Numbered from the stretch's first letter, positions 14,735 to 24,611 are shown. The stretch: DNA of 64,000 nt from Anaerolineae bacterium (GCA_017303635.1 JAFLCG010000002.1:592918-656917); one strand, 5' to 3'. The notes: generated from the letters alone by a model not told the origin. Program-made: numbers and translations.

Positions 14735-17200
14735 TCACGGAACGGCTTCGACAATTGGCCCAATCAAGCCAAAACTGTTGCCGACGAGAACCAGGTCATT
14801 GATATCGATCTGGCTGTCCTGAGTCAGGTCGCCGCTGGGAGCCAGGGCGGCCTCAATTCCGTAGTTCGCACCGATGAACGAAGCATCTGCCAGATCGACT
14901 CCCCCATTGCCATCAATATCTCCCATTGGGAGCAGATCGGTGCCGAGGTCAATGATCTGTCCATCGGCCTGCACCAGCACCTGGTATTCCAACAGCAGGG
15001 ACTGAGGCGCACTAATGTGCAGGAAGTAGACACCCACCGGTACATCCGTAAACTGGTAGGCACCGTTGCTCAAGGTTATGACTTCAGCCAGAAGCGACTC
15101 CAGGCTGTAGAGAGAAATCTTGATCCCGGTATGATCTACACGGCCCGGGTAGTGGGCCACACCACTGACGACACTCAGTCCACTCGGCAGCGGTGTCGGT
15201 GAGCTGGTCGGTGCCGGTGTGGGTTCAGGTGGTGTTGATGTGGGCGGGATGACGATCGTTAATTGACCATCGTAGCCGATGATGACAATCTCAACCGGCA
15301 CATCAGAGCCATTGGCATCGACCGCTTGTACCGAGCAGTTGAAGGTTGGATTGGTCACGGCCTGCAAGACCGCATAAGTCAGCTTAAAGCCCAGCACTGA
15401 ACCCGTAATGGGTGTCGCTGGACGCATACGCGTCACACCAACAACCCAACTGCCGGTTGCGGGATCAAAGCCTTTGTCGATGTGTAAACTGTTGGATGCA
15501 TTGAAGCCGTCACCGTCGGCGTAACTCAAACCGATCAGCACTGACGGATCCACGGTACAGGCAGTCTGAATACCGTAAAGGTTCGCCACGTTCAGCAGCG
15601 TAAAGTGAACATCTACCAGGCCCGGCGCGGTCGGCACCATCTGAACTTCAATCCGAGCATTCTCGTTCACAGGCGGCACGGTCGCCGTTGGCAATACCGG
15701 CGTATTGGTTGGCAAGAGGGTAGCGGTTGGTGGTACCAGTGTCTGTGTCGGAAGCAACGTAGCCGTCGGCGGCACCGGTGTGGCGGTCGGCGGAAGTGTT
15801 GCCGTGGGCGGCACTAGTGTATTGGTTGGCAAGAGGGTAGCGGTTGGTGGCACCAGTGTCTGTGTCGGAAGTAACGTAGCCGTCGGCGGGACCAGTGTGG
15901 CGGTCGGCGGAATAGTCGCCGTCAATGTGAGGGTCGGTGTAGAGGTGGGCAGAATTGGGGTCGCAGATGGCGTAGGCGACGCGGTCAGTGTTAATGGTGG
16001 TGGTGTTGGTATTCCTACACATTCATTGTTCGTCGTGCGGATGTCTTCCCAGCATTCCTGCCCGTGTGCCTGGATCGTATAGACCAAACCATGCAAGTAG
16101 TAGAAATCCCCGATGAGTGCATCCGGAACATCCACATAGAGCCGCAATGTCGCAGCGGGCAGTTTCTGTATCCAGGCTTTGATTGGAAAAACCATGGCTT
16201 TGATATCTGGCGGTTGGCTGGAACCTTCCCCAAAATAGCGGCTGAAGGTCGGTGCCTGAGCCATATACCACAGCGGGAAGAGATATTCCGCCTGCCGGAG
16301 CGAGTGGATATCGGATGTGCTGTTGCCTAACACAGCCGTTTTCAAAGCTGCGTTGGCGTTGATGAAGCGGGCTACTTCGGGAGCGAGGTTCAGGAGTTGG
16401 AAACCCTGGTAAAAATAACCCAGCGTCCAGGGTATGCCATTATCACTCCAGATATAGGCATTGGTGGCATTCTGACTAAACTGACCGTAGTTCAAACCGG
16501 CATTCAGGCCGGCAGCTACATCGGCCAGGGCGGTATTCTGCATCTGCGTATCGACTGTGGACTTTTGGCGCGCCATACGCGCCATGCCGATGGCTCCCGC
16601 AATACTCTGATAGAAGCGGGTGGTTTCGCCCCGATGCGCATTGTAGAAGCTCACGATGGCGGACCAGTTCTGCTGAATGTAGGCCCAATCGCCCGTTTGC
16701 TGAGCATAGAACCACAGGGCATACAAACTGAATAACCTCGGGCGATTGGCATATCCTCCAGGGACTGCCCCGCGCTCTGCATCCGTAATCTGGTCTGGTT
16801 CGCGGCGTGTTCCCACATTCGCGTTGAGCAGATTGCCGCTCCATAGCGGGTACTGCTGCATCTCGTTCTTCAGATAGGTTTTGACCTGTGCCTGTACATC
16901 CGCAGGGAGATGAGGATAGGCGAGGCTTAAGGCATACACCACATCGAAAGGCTGATACCAGTAATAGTGGAGCGTGGTTTCACCATACATCGCCCGGAAG
17001 GGTGCCAGATGCCCTGCGGCAATAATGTCCCGAACTTCCTGGGTCAGGCGCGCCTTCAAATCGTCGGCGCCGGATACCGACTGCGGCACGAGAAACTGCC
17101 AGGTGAAATCCTCATTGGTCTGTGCCTGGCTTTGTTGAACAAACAAAGTCAGAGACAGAAGGATCATAACCAGAAGGGGGAGGCTCGTTTTGTGTTTCAT
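14735..17200 (-). CDS. Secreted modular protein: helical enzyme-like domain, Pro/Thr linker, cohesin-like, beta-sandwich, dockerin-like
   Basis: 821 residues with a signal peptide (MKHKTSLPLLVMILLSLTLFVQQSQA). Residues about 28-415 are helical and rich in Trp and Tyr, like an (alpha/alpha) toroid; no known glycosidase family is assignable. A PTATLLPT-type linker follows (about 420-540), built at DNA level from a 117-base tandem repeat. Residues about 545-675 resemble a cohesin-type beta-sandwich (LYGIQTACTVDPSVL, ITGSVLGFKLTY). About 690-755 is a small beta-sandwich (SNGAYQFTDVPVGVYFLHIS). Residues 759-815 have two Ca-binding dockerin-like segments, GDIDGNGGVDLADASF and GDLTQDSQIDINDLVLVG. 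It ends the operon and starts 1 base after the propeller gene stops. Confidence 0.75.
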   Translation of the reverse strand: MKHKTSLPLLVMILLSLTLFVQQSQAQTNEDFTWQFLVPQSVSGADDLKARLTQEVRDIIAAGHLAPFRAMYGETTLHYYWYQPFDVVYALSLAYPHLPADVQAQVKTYLKNEMQQYPLWSGNLLNANVGTRREPDQITDAERGAVPGGYANRPRLFSLYALWFYAQQTGDWAYIQQNWSAIVSFYNAHRGETTRFYQSIAGAIGMARMARQKSTVDTQMQNTALADVAAGLNAGLNYGQFSQNATNAYIWSDNGIPWTLGYFYQGFQLLNLAPEVARFINANAALKTAVLGNSTSDIHSLRQAEYLFPLWYMAQAPTFSRYFGEGSSQPPDIKAMVFPIKAWIQKLPAATLRLYVDVPDALIGDFYYLHGLVYTIQAHGQECWEDIRTTNNECVGIPTPPPLTLTASPTPSATPILPTSTPTLTLTATIPPTATLVPPTATLLPTQTLVPPTATLLPTNTLVPPTATLPPTATPVPPTATLLPTQTLVPPTATLLPTNTPVLPTATVPPVNENARIEVQMVPTAPGLVDVHFTLLNVANLYGIQTACTVDPSVLIGLSYADGDGFNASNSLHIDKGFDPATGSWVVGVTRMRPATPITGSVLGFKLTYAVLQAVTNPTFNCSVQAVDANGSDVPVEIVIIGYDGQLTIVIPPTSTPPEPTPAPTSSPTPLPSGLSVVSGVAHYPGRVDHTGIKISLYSLESLLAEVITLSNGAYQFTDVPVGVYFLHISAPQSLLLEYQVLVQADGQIIDLGTDLLPMGDIDGNGGVDLADASFIGANYGIEAALAPSGDLTQDSQIDINDLVLVGNSFGLIGPIVEAVP
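15702..15935 (-). repeat. Two-copy 117-bp tandem repeat coding for the PTATLLPT linker
   Basis: The word GTATTGGTTGGCAAGAGGG recurs at 15702 and 15819 (period 117 bases, 39 codons), with the sequence between nearly conserved. It encodes the Pro/Thr linker and keeps the reading frame, so copy number can change linker length. Confidence 0.75.
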
Positions 17201-17201
17201 G

Positions 17202-18839
17202 TTAGTTCACATGCTCATAGGCGGCAATGAAACCGTACATGGCTTCAGTGGAATATAAGAGGGTCGTGCCGTTGGTGGTTGCAATTGCAATCCCTGAGTA
17301 GGCACTGGTCGTTTGGAAAGGCTCAGACGGAAGCATTGAGGAGCCAAGCGCGCAAGTATCCGTTGATGAGTCATTGCCATAGAAAATGATGTTGAAGCCC
17401 CAGGCACGGTAATCCGCACAATCGTGCTTGGCGAGTGCGGTTGCAATGCGAGTCACGGTGCCCGTGGGGAGGTGAATAGAAAATGAACCGCGGAAGGTGT
17501 TCAGCGCGTAGAGATACTGACCACCAGAAGAGAGCATGAAGCCATTATCCAGTTCGGGGGCAAACTGTCCGTTTGTTCCGGGGGTCAGGGGAATGCGGTC
17601 GCCATTCGTCAGATTCAGCCCGCTGATGTCAGGGCAGTATTTGGTTCCAAAGCAGGCCCCAGTGCTGGTGAACGTGGCTGTGCGCGAGCGCCAGTAGGTG
17701 AGCATGCGACCCATGTAATCGAGCACTGGAGGATGAGGGGTGTGGTTGTTTCCTGTTACGCGCCCCATCGCTACCTGGAAGGGTTCCTGCCCACTCACGA
17801 CATCGAATACATACATGGTCTTCTGATTGGGATTTTGAGCCAACCAGTTCAGTATCACAGATTTTTCCTGCGCCCAAGCAGGATTAGGTGGAAGGCTATC
17901 GAGCTGGGGTTCCATCAGGAATTCAGCGCCTTCAAGGGATGATTGGGTTCGGACCACCACGCGCCCATTGGCGACCACCGGCCAGCCATTGTGAAAGCTC
18001 TGCCCGATTAGTTTCTTCGGTGCCCACTGCTCTGCTCCGGTATCCGTCAGCAGACCGTAGAAGAACATATTCTCCGCGCCAAACATGACGATGCTGCCAT
18101 CTTCGCTGACGGCAGCAGGAGTGGTGATGGGTGATTGATTAAATGGTGAGGCTGGGTTCGCTGGATGGACCCGGGTGGAATAGTTCCAGCGGAGTGTTCC
18201 AGCAGATAGATCGAGGGCGTAGAACCGTCCATCACGTGACCCGACCAGGACCAAGCCACGCGCAATGATGGGTGCAGCATTTACACCCGCGCCAGTCTGG
18301 TACTTCCATCGGAGCGAACCATTGCTTGCGTTCAGGGCATAGATGTTGCCGTCCATTGATCCGAAGACAACAATACCGCTGTTATAGGCGGCGGTGTGCA
18401 AGATAGGCCCGCCCGCTGTGAACTCCCAGCGACTATCCCCCGTGAGTGAATCAATGGCGTAGAACTTATTGTTCATCGTCCCGACATAGACTTTGCCTTC
18501 CGCAACAATTGGCTGCATTTGCTCGGCAAAGACATTGGTTGTGGCAAAACCGGCACCAAAGCCATCGGTTATGCTTCTATTGGGCGCAGAGGTGAAATTG
18601 CGTGTGATGTGAGCCGGGTCGAACCAGGCCCACTTCAGGCGATAACGTGGGGTGACAAAAGCGGAAGTGCGACCGGTGTGCTGCGCGTCAAACTGGAACT
18701 GCGGCCAATCCACGTTCACACTCTGGGCTACTGGACTCGCGGTCACACCCGTTGCCAACAGAAGAATCAGGGCCACCACACTCAGGCGGGCGATCAGCAC
18801 GCGAGACACTGATCGACTGGCGATACGAAGCAAATCCAT
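17202..18839 (-). CDS. Secreted PQQ-type beta-propeller repeat protein
   Basis: 545 residues; start at 18839 is set by AAGGA 8 bases upstream and by the signal peptide (basic N-terminus, then LSVVALILLLATGVTA). The body has the repeating strand pattern of quinoprotein/BamB-like propellers: KVYVGTMNNKFYAIDSLTGDSRWEF, then VVFGSMDGNIYALNASNGSLRW, then VLVGSRDGRFYALDLSAGTLRW. These are the W-type blades without an attached enzyme. Such propellers usually serve as binding scaffolds or dehydrogenase cores; cofactor ligands cannot be confirmed. It lies between two dockerin/cohesin proteins in one operon, so a role in surface polymer handling or surface assembly is likely but inferred. Confidence 0.85.
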   Translation of the reverse strand: MDLLRIASRSVSRVLIARLSVVALILLLATGVTASPVAQSVNVDWPQFQFDAQHTGRTSAFVTPRYRLKWAWFDPAHITRNFTSAPNRSITDGFGAGFATTNVFAEQMQPIVAEGKVYVGTMNNKFYAIDSLTGDSRWEFTAGGPILHTAAYNSGIVVFGSMDGNIYALNASNGSLRWKYQTGAGVNAAPIIARGLVLVGSRDGRFYALDLSAGTLRWNYSTRVHPANPASPFNQSPITTPAAVSEDGSIVMFGAENMFFYGLLTDTGAEQWAPKKLIGQSFHNGWPVVANGRVVVRTQSSLEGAEFLMEPQLDSLPPNPAWAQEKSVILNWLAQNPNQKTMYVFDVVSGQEPFQVAMGRVTGNNHTPHPPVLDYMGRMLTYWRSRTATFTSTGACFGTKYCPDISGLNLTNGDRIPLTPGTNGQFAPELDNGFMLSSGGQYLYALNTFRGSFSIHLPTGTVTRIATALAKHDCADYRAWGFNIIFYGNDSSTDTCALGSSMLPSEPFQTTSAYSGIAIATTNGTTLLYSTEAMYGFIAAYEHVN

Positions 18840-18873
18840 AGGTGAGTTCCTTACTCTGGTGCATTGGTTCATT

Positions 18874-18898
18874 CATGGGGAGATCTCATCCCCCCATG
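18874..18898 (-). other. Short inverted repeat inside the secreted-protein operon
   Basis: CATGGGG and CCCCATG are separated by 11 bases in the 72-base gap between the GH-like gene and the propeller gene. It could form an mRNA hairpin that tunes expression of the two downstream genes. Only the repeat itself is observed. Confidence 0.35.
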
Positions 18899-18911
18899 AT
18901 ATGGGACGAAT

Positions 18912-21900
18912 TTACGGCTGAGGCGTGATTGGTGAAGTTAAGCCAAAGCTGCTTCCAACCAGTACCAAATCGTTGATATTGATGATGCTGTCGCGATTCA
19001 GGTCACCGTTGGGTGCCAAAGTCCCATTGATTCCATAATTCGCGCCGATAAAGGCGGCATCCAGCAGGTCAACAGCCCCATTGCTGTCCGCATCGCCCAT
19101 TACCAGAGTATTGACACCCAGGTCGATGATGGAGCCGTTGGTTTCCACATTCACCATGTATTCCAGGACGAGTGAATGTGGCACGCTGATCCGAATATAG
19201 TAGACGCCAACCGGGACATCAGTGAACTGATAGGCACCGGTAGACGTGGTGACGACGCCGACCAATAACCCTTCAAGGGTATATAGGTCTACCTGGATAC
19301 CTGAATGGTCACTGCGCCCTGGATAATTGGCGATGCCAGAAATTGCGCTCGCTCCCCCTGGCGTCACCGTAGGAACAACGATGGTCGCAGTGGGTTCAGG
19401 GGTGAACGTGGGTGCAGGAGTGATCGTCGGCGGCGCAACAACCAGAGTCGCGGTCGGTGGAACAGGCGTATTCGATGGGCTGAAATTGGCGGTCGTGATG
19501 GGCAACGGCGTATTCCAACCGTAGGGATCAACCAATTTTACAGCACACTGAATGAGTGTTTCGCCAGGACCCATAACCGTGTAGTTGAGTGAGAGTGCAG
19601 CGACACTGCCGGTAATGGCCGCATTGGGGCGCAGACGGCTGGCTGCGATACGCCAACTCCCGTCAGTAGCATTAAACGGTTGCATCACAATGAAGCTGGT
19701 TCCTTCGCTGAAGCCTTCTCCGCCGGTGTATCCTGTGCCGTTCAAGACAGCCGGATTCACTGAGCAGATAGCCTCAATACCGTACACATTGGATACATTT
19801 TCCATGTTCAGGGTGACGCTGATGTTCTCCCCTGGCAGCGCACTGGTAGGGCTGAGCACTAACCGCACACTCGGTTCTCCGCTTGAAGGTGGCGTGCTCG
19901 TCGGCTCAACCGGAACATTGGTGTTGGTCGGCGGAACCGTCGGCGTCCAGGTCAAGGTACTGGTGGGCAGCGCCGTCTGAGTGGGTGGTGCCGTCGTCGG
20001 AACTGAGGTGTTGGTTGGCGCGACCGTCGGCGTCCAGGTCAAGGTGCTGGTGGGCAGCGCCGTCTGGGTCGGTGGTACCGTCGTCGGAAGTGAGGTGTTG
20101 GTCGGCGCAACCGTCGGTGTAGTAGTTGCCGTTGGTGTGAAGGTCAGCGCAGGGGTTGGGGTGGGCAAGACCGATGTTGCCGTAGCAGTCGGTGCCGGTT
20201 GATTCACCGGAATGATTTTGATCGCCACGTCTTTGGATAGATTACTCACCGTCACCGTCACCTGACCATTATTGGCGGCTACAATGCCCCCATTCGTGAC
20301 CTGACCGGTGTAAGTATCCCATATTTCCACGTTGTAGTTACCAGCTGCCATTCCAGGAATGGTGAATGTGGCAGTCATTCCAGCTGGAACAGCAGATTGA
20401 TCCCAACGGGCATTGCCTTTGTTCTGTGCCCAGGCGTAGGCTTCAACCCCATTTCGGGCACGCATGACCAGCACCCGCAGTTGGGGATTACTGGTCGTGA
20501 TGCTCTCTGAGGTGAGCCGTACATCATTTGTCGAGAGGAACGTAAACCCCTTGCCTGCATAATCCATGCCTCTGAAGAAATCGCTGGCAATCCGGGTTTC
20601 GCGGAACTTGATTGTTTTGAAATCCGCTGATTGGGCATCGTAGTACCACTCAATGGGCGCGGAACCAATGGGAGAGAAGAGACCTGCCCAGCGCATGTCA
20701 TGATTGGCTTTGATCTGTGGATTGGCTTCATTCCAGACTGTTGTGCCGCTATCCAGTTCACCCCAGATGATTGGCTTTTGTCCACCCTGCCAGGTCGAGC
20801 CATCACCGAGGCCGAGGCCACAACTCGCACCGGTCGGTGTCCGCAAACACTGTGCAAACCGGTACACGAAATTCGCCGCATCATAGGTCAGATCGGCGCT
20901 GTAACGCGAGATCATCATGTAGTCATGATACGTTGCGATATCAAAGGCCGGCGATGACCACAGCCCAGGGCTCCAGGCCTGGCTACCCTGAGAGGTCGTA
21001 CGCAGGTGACGATAGGGATCTGTCTGCTGCTGGTATTGAGCATAGGTTTGATAGAAGCGGTAGACATCCGTACCGGCAAGCACATGGCCTATTTCGTTCC
21101 AGTGTTCCCAGGCCAGGATAGCGGTAGAGTAACCCCACCGGGCTACCCGGTAACGGAAGTTCCGCTGCCAATAACGAATCCGCGCAGGGTCATCCCAGGC
21201 ACGATTGTAAGGTGGATGGATCGAAGCTTCCCAGATCCACCAGGCATCACCATGGGAAGACAGCAGAATATGAACACCGTTGCGCTCGGCAGCTTCGATG
21301 ATTCGGTCTTCCTGATAGTTGCCACGTTGGTTCATTTGCGTACCCTTCGGGATTGTGTTGACATCAATCCCCCGATCCGTCGGCGTGGTATCATCCGGCC
21401 ACTTATAGCCGTCGTAGTGCCCCTCAACCGTGAGTGAATACCCATCGTTCTGATCCCACAAGCGGGTCAGGTTGACGCCGCTCTGACCAAACTGCTGGTA
21501 TACGGCATCAAATTCCTGGCTACGGAGCGACGAACGCCACCACTGATGCCCGGCGGCAATGGGGATGTAGCTTTCCCCGCTGGAGTACTCCAGGAACCGC
21601 GAATCACGCGGTGACGTTCGAATGAAGCCCTTTGAACCAGAAACCACTGACTGGAAAGAGAGCGTTCCCGATGCAGGATAGCGTGTCGATCCATTCTTAT
21701 CGAGGATAGTGATGTAGTACTGATAACTGCCTATCTCTTCCGGCGCAAAGCGCAGTTTCCAGGCGAAGTTATTGGTAGGTGTCATCACCTCCGTGTTGCC
21801 TGAAAGACTGCGTACGTAATCCTGATAGTAGAACGCCGGAACAACCAGTTCACGGCCTGATGGGGCGATGAAATGGCCATCGATGGTGATGCCATTTACA

Positions 21901-22157
21901 CCATTGGGATCTGCCGGATCATAGTAGTAATAGGGAAGCCACGAGTCCGGCGCATAGGTCCGGTTGATCTGAAAAGTGACTTCCAGCTTCAGGTAACGAC
22001 CCACCAGGTTCGTATTCGTCCCAATGGTAGTTACCTGAGGCGTGCTGGACCCGCCCGGTGGTACGAGTGGTCCGCTTTGCGCGAACACGCTGGAGTTGAC
22101 GCTGAACAACAGCATCAACATGAAGAAAAATAGGCTGTAGGACTTCTTGATGATCAT
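18912..22157 (-). CDS. Large secreted glycoside-hydrolase-like protein with DUF5060-type N-domain, cohesin-like and dockerin-like modules
   Basis: 1081 residues with a signal peptide (FFFMLMLLFSVNSSVFA). Residues about 45-170 look like the DUF5060-type beta-sandwich that precedes clan GH-A barrels. The barrel covers about 185-560, with a likely acid/base Glu in AWEHWNEIG and a likely nucleophile Glu in IIWGELDSG, matching the strand-4/strand-7 layout. After a beta domain come a Pro/Thr linker (about 675-765), a cohesin-like domain (VYGIEAICSVNPAVL, ITGSVAALSLNYTV), a second short linker, a small beta-sandwich and, from residue 1020, two dockerin-like loops (GDADSNGAVDLLDAAF and GDLNRDSIININDLV). 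It heads the minus-strand operon. Substrate unknown. Confidence 0.8.
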   Translation of the reverse strand: MIIKKSYSLFFFMLMLLFSVNSSVFAQSGPLVPPGGSSTPQVTTIGTNTNLVGRYLKLEVTFQINRTYAPDSWLPYYYYDPADPNGVNGITIDGHFIAPSGRELVVPAFYYQDYVRSLSGNTEVMTPTNNFAWKLRFAPEEIGSYQYYITILDKNGSTRYPASGTLSFQSVVSGSKGFIRTSPRDSRFLEYSSGESYIPIAAGHQWWRSSLRSQEFDAVYQQFGQSGVNLTRLWDQNDGYSLTVEGHYDGYKWPDDTTPTDRGIDVNTIPKGTQMNQRGNYQEDRIIEAAERNGVHILLSSHGDAWWIWEASIHPPYNRAWDDPARIRYWQRNFRYRVARWGYSTAILAWEHWNEIGHVLAGTDVYRFYQTYAQYQQQTDPYRHLRTTSQGSQAWSPGLWSSPAFDIATYHDYMMISRYSADLTYDAANFVYRFAQCLRTPTGASCGLGLGDGSTWQGGQKPIIWGELDSGTTVWNEANPQIKANHDMRWAGLFSPIGSAPIEWYYDAQSADFKTIKFRETRIASDFFRGMDYAGKGFTFLSTNDVRLTSESITTSNPQLRVLVMRARNGVEAYAWAQNKGNARWDQSAVPAGMTATFTIPGMAAGNYNVEIWDTYTGQVTNGGIVAANNGQVTVTVSNLSKDVAIKIIPVNQPAPTATATSVLPTPTPALTFTPTATTTPTVAPTNTSLPTTVPPTQTALPTSTLTWTPTVAPTNTSVPTTAPPTQTALPTSTLTWTPTVPPTNTNVPVEPTSTPPSSGEPSVRLVLSPTSALPGENISVTLNMENVSNVYGIEAICSVNPAVLNGTGYTGGEGFSEGTSFIVMQPFNATDGSWRIAASRLRPNAAITGSVAALSLNYTVMGPGETLIQCAVKLVDPYGWNTPLPITTANFSPSNTPVPPTATLVVAPPTITPAPTFTPEPTATIVVPTVTPGGASAISGIANYPGRSDHSGIQVDLYTLEGLLVGVVTTSTGAYQFTDVPVGVYYIRISVPHSLVLEYMVNVETNGSIIDLGVNTLVMGDADSNGAVDLLDAAFIGANYGINGTLAPNGDLNRDSIININDLVLVGSSFGLTSPITPQP
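19939..20112 (-). repeat. Two-copy 87-bp tandem repeat coding for a Pro/Thr linker
   Basis: GTCGGCGTCCAGGTCAAGGT occurs at 19939 and 20026, a period of 87 bases (29 codons), encoding repeats of the PTNTS-PTT-PPTQTALPTST kind. It is in frame and lies in the linker before the cohesin-like domain. Confidence 0.7.
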
Positions 22158-22384
22158 TGGTAGCCGTTTCTTCCATTAAGGATCAATGGATTCAGCCGCC
22201 AATATATACAGATTTCATAACTCGTCCCATAGTATTGCAGTCACGATTCAGGTTAAGAATTTGTCCCAGAGGGAAACAAAAGCTCAATACAGCAGGGAAT
22301 TAAGTCCTATCCAATTAAGGAAAAGTGGAAATTGGGTGCAGGTTAAGCTTTGGCTTCGCTCCCAAACAATAAACAGCTCTGGCG
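22158..22384. other. Non-coding stretch upstream of the truncated gene
   Basis: AT-rich relative to its flanks and without a believable gene. It should hold the promoter of the divergent secreted-protein operon (start at 22157). I see no clear -10/-35 pair. Confidence 0.4.
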
Positions 22385-23339
22385 AGTGCCAGGATCATCA
22401 CTGGCTCATCTGCTTAGAGAGCGTACTGGATGGTTCCGCTAGGTCTCACGGGGTGTCGTCGTTATTGTCCCGCTAGTGCTCATCCCTGGCGCACTGATAG
22501 GCAACCTGCGGATGATTGACCAGTTCAGTCGTCCTCATATCAGCACTCTGGCGCTCAACTGGTTTGATAGCAGCCCGCCGCGAGATGGCATCGTGCTGGT
22601 GTTGGAAGAATACTGGTATGACCGGTTGTGGAATCGGCTGTGGGGGGCTTATACGGGTAGCAAACCTTACGAGTGGTGGTGGACGAAGCTGGAGGACCTG
22701 ACCACCAGCACACCATCGGAATATCTGGAGCGGAATATTCGCTGGTTAGTGCTCGGCGAAGATTTCATCCAGGGAAGCCGCAACCCAGAAGCATTGCAGG
22801 CCTACCTCGATCAATTGCTGCTAGTCAAAACCATCCCGGCGGATAAGTTCGATTTTCCGGTTTCACGTCCGCAGGAAGACTTTCACGCCTATCGATTTGA
22901 GCAACCCGATTACCTGGCGGGATTTGACTACGGGAGCACCCTGCGGCTGATGGCTTATGATTTATCATCCAACCGCCTAACCTCTGGCGAAACGCTCAGT
23001 TTCCGTCCTTACTGGCAACTCAAACAGGCTACGCCCCACAACTATTCCATGTTCCTGCATCTGTATCGACAGGAATCGGTCGATGCCGGGGAACCGATCA
23101 TCCTGGCTCAGTTTGATGGTGAGCCACTGCATAACAGCAATCGACCCACCTCAACATGGAATGATCTTTCAGAGATCTATCTGGCAGAGCCTTTACAGTT
23201 TGGTATTCCCGCCGATCTTACACCCGGTGCTTATGTGTTGGCGGTCGGCCTATATGACTATCAAACAGGCGCACGCTTGATGGGTGCGGATGACACGAGC
23301 TTTTATGCCATCCCACTGATCATCAGTGGTGAAAATTAA
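22385..23339 (+). pseudogene. Truncated membrane glycosyltransferase-like gene, C-terminal domain only
   Basis: An open frame runs from a GTG at 22476 to 23339 (287 residues), without a ribosome site. It starts within what reads as a membrane helix (VVVIVPLVLIPGALIGNL, part of it upstream of the GTG), followed by NLRMIDQF and an extracytoplasmic beta-rich domain (LRLMAYDL, LSFRPYWQL, PTSTWNDL, GAYVLAVGLYD). That is how the C-terminus of ArnT/PMT-type (GT39-like) membrane proteins in such genomes ends. Upstream, the matching protein-like stretch LESVLDGSARS is in another frame at about 22413-22445, with a stop at 22440-22442 in the main frame. The catalytic membrane part is absent. It looks like a 3' remnant after deletion and frameshift. 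Confidence 0.65.
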
Positions 23340-24340
23340 ACCGTCACCGGCAGCCGTTCCGCTGCGTGCAGAACCACCTTTTTCAGTAGCTCAGGATAGG
23401 TGATACCACCCGCTGCGGCTGCTGTCGCAAATGAATAGCCTTCGGAAATATCGGCATTCTGATTGGCATCCAATACATAAGGGACGCCATCGCGTACACG
23501 GATGTCACAGGCACCCCAGTCACGGGCTTCCACCGCGCGGTAGGCCGCTTTTGCTTCGCGCTCGATGCGCGTCTGCATTTCCGGGCTTAACTTCGCTGGT
23601 AATTCATAGTGAAGCAGTTCATTCACTTCGCAGGCTTCGGCTTTCCATTTGTTATCAAAACCAAAAAGCCGATCATGATGGTCTGGGACTGAATCATAAA
23701 TTGTCGCGTACAACGGCATGATTTCAATCTGATCGCCATTGCCAACCATATAAGCACGGTATTCGGCACCGTCGATGAAGTCTTCGATCAGTGCCGGGCC
23801 TTTCCAGGTATCCAGTACTTCTTCAACTTGCCGCTTGAGATCGGCATATGAATCCACAACCGATGTCCGTGTGATTCCAAATGAGCCGTGTTGATTGGCT
23901 GGCTTGACCAATGCCGGAAACCGACCCCAGCCATTCAGCTTGCCATCCGCGCAAATTTCATAGTCCGGGGTTGAAACGCCACCCCGGATCAACTGCTCTT
24001 TCATGATACGTTTGTCTTGACTGCCTTGCAGAATTTCATCGCGCGCGCCGGTGCAGGTTAAGCCAAGACGTTCCAAAAGGGATGTGATCGGATCATACCA
24101 ATTCGGGTTATCATCTTCACCTTCGCAGGTATTGAAGAAGATAGTCGTAGCTGGATCATAAGCCTTGAGTCGCTCTTCGATGTCACTTTCGACCAACAAG
24201 AGGCTGGCTTTAATGCCCGCTTTCTTCAACGCTTTAGGCATTCCCACAACCGTCTGCAAAGAATTATCTGGTTGATTGTTAAGGGGATCAATATAGTGCA
24301 GTACGCGGTGAACAATAACGACCTCAAATGGGTAGGTCAT
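23336..24340 (-). CDS. ATP-grasp ligase related to D-alanine--D-alanine ligase
   Basis: 334 residues. The N-terminal part (LQTVVGMPKALKKAGI, FFNTCEGEDDNPNWYDPITSLLERLGLTCTGA) matches the Ddl-like N-domain, with the NTCEG element in place of the usual N-x-HG-x-GEDG. The ATP-grasp region has a lid/binding Lys in FPALVKPANQHGSFGI, then ALIEDFIDGAEYRAYMVG, and the metal/product site DIRVRDG..VLDANQNADIS. Related proteins ligate amino acids or peptides. Because the family differs from true Ddl in the N-domain motif, the substrate is open. It converges with the truncated gene and overlaps its end by 4 bases. Confidence 0.8.
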   Translation of the reverse strand: MTYPFEVVIVHRVLHYIDPLNNQPDNSLQTVVGMPKALKKAGIKASLLLVESDIEERLKAYDPATTIFFNTCEGEDDNPNWYDPITSLLERLGLTCTGARDEILQGSQDKRIMKEQLIRGGVSTPDYEICADGKLNGWGRFPALVKPANQHGSFGITRTSVVDSYADLKRQVEEVLDTWKGPALIEDFIDGAEYRAYMVGNGDQIEIMPLYATIYDSVPDHHDRLFGFDNKWKAEACEVNELLHYELPAKLSPEMQTRIEREAKAAYRAVEARDWGACDIRVRDGVPYVLDANQNADISEGYSFATAAAAGGITYPELLKKVVLHAAERLPVTV

Positions 24341-24611
24341 GCGGAACCCCCGATGGAAAAAGTAGCGCAGTTACAGACTGCCCCGACACACAAAAAAGGT
24401 GCGTTAAAACGCCTTTGATTTTATGTTATAGCAAACTGATGATATGACAATACACATAGAAAAAATTGATAGGTATTGAGAGGCCGAAAAACGTTTATAT
24501 ATTGCCCCATAAAATTGCGGTATAGTGGTGTGGTAAAGCAAGCAACTACATTTGCACATCCATTTCATCACTTGCCTGTGATATTCATTCAGGGCGAAAG
24601 ATACAAACTGC

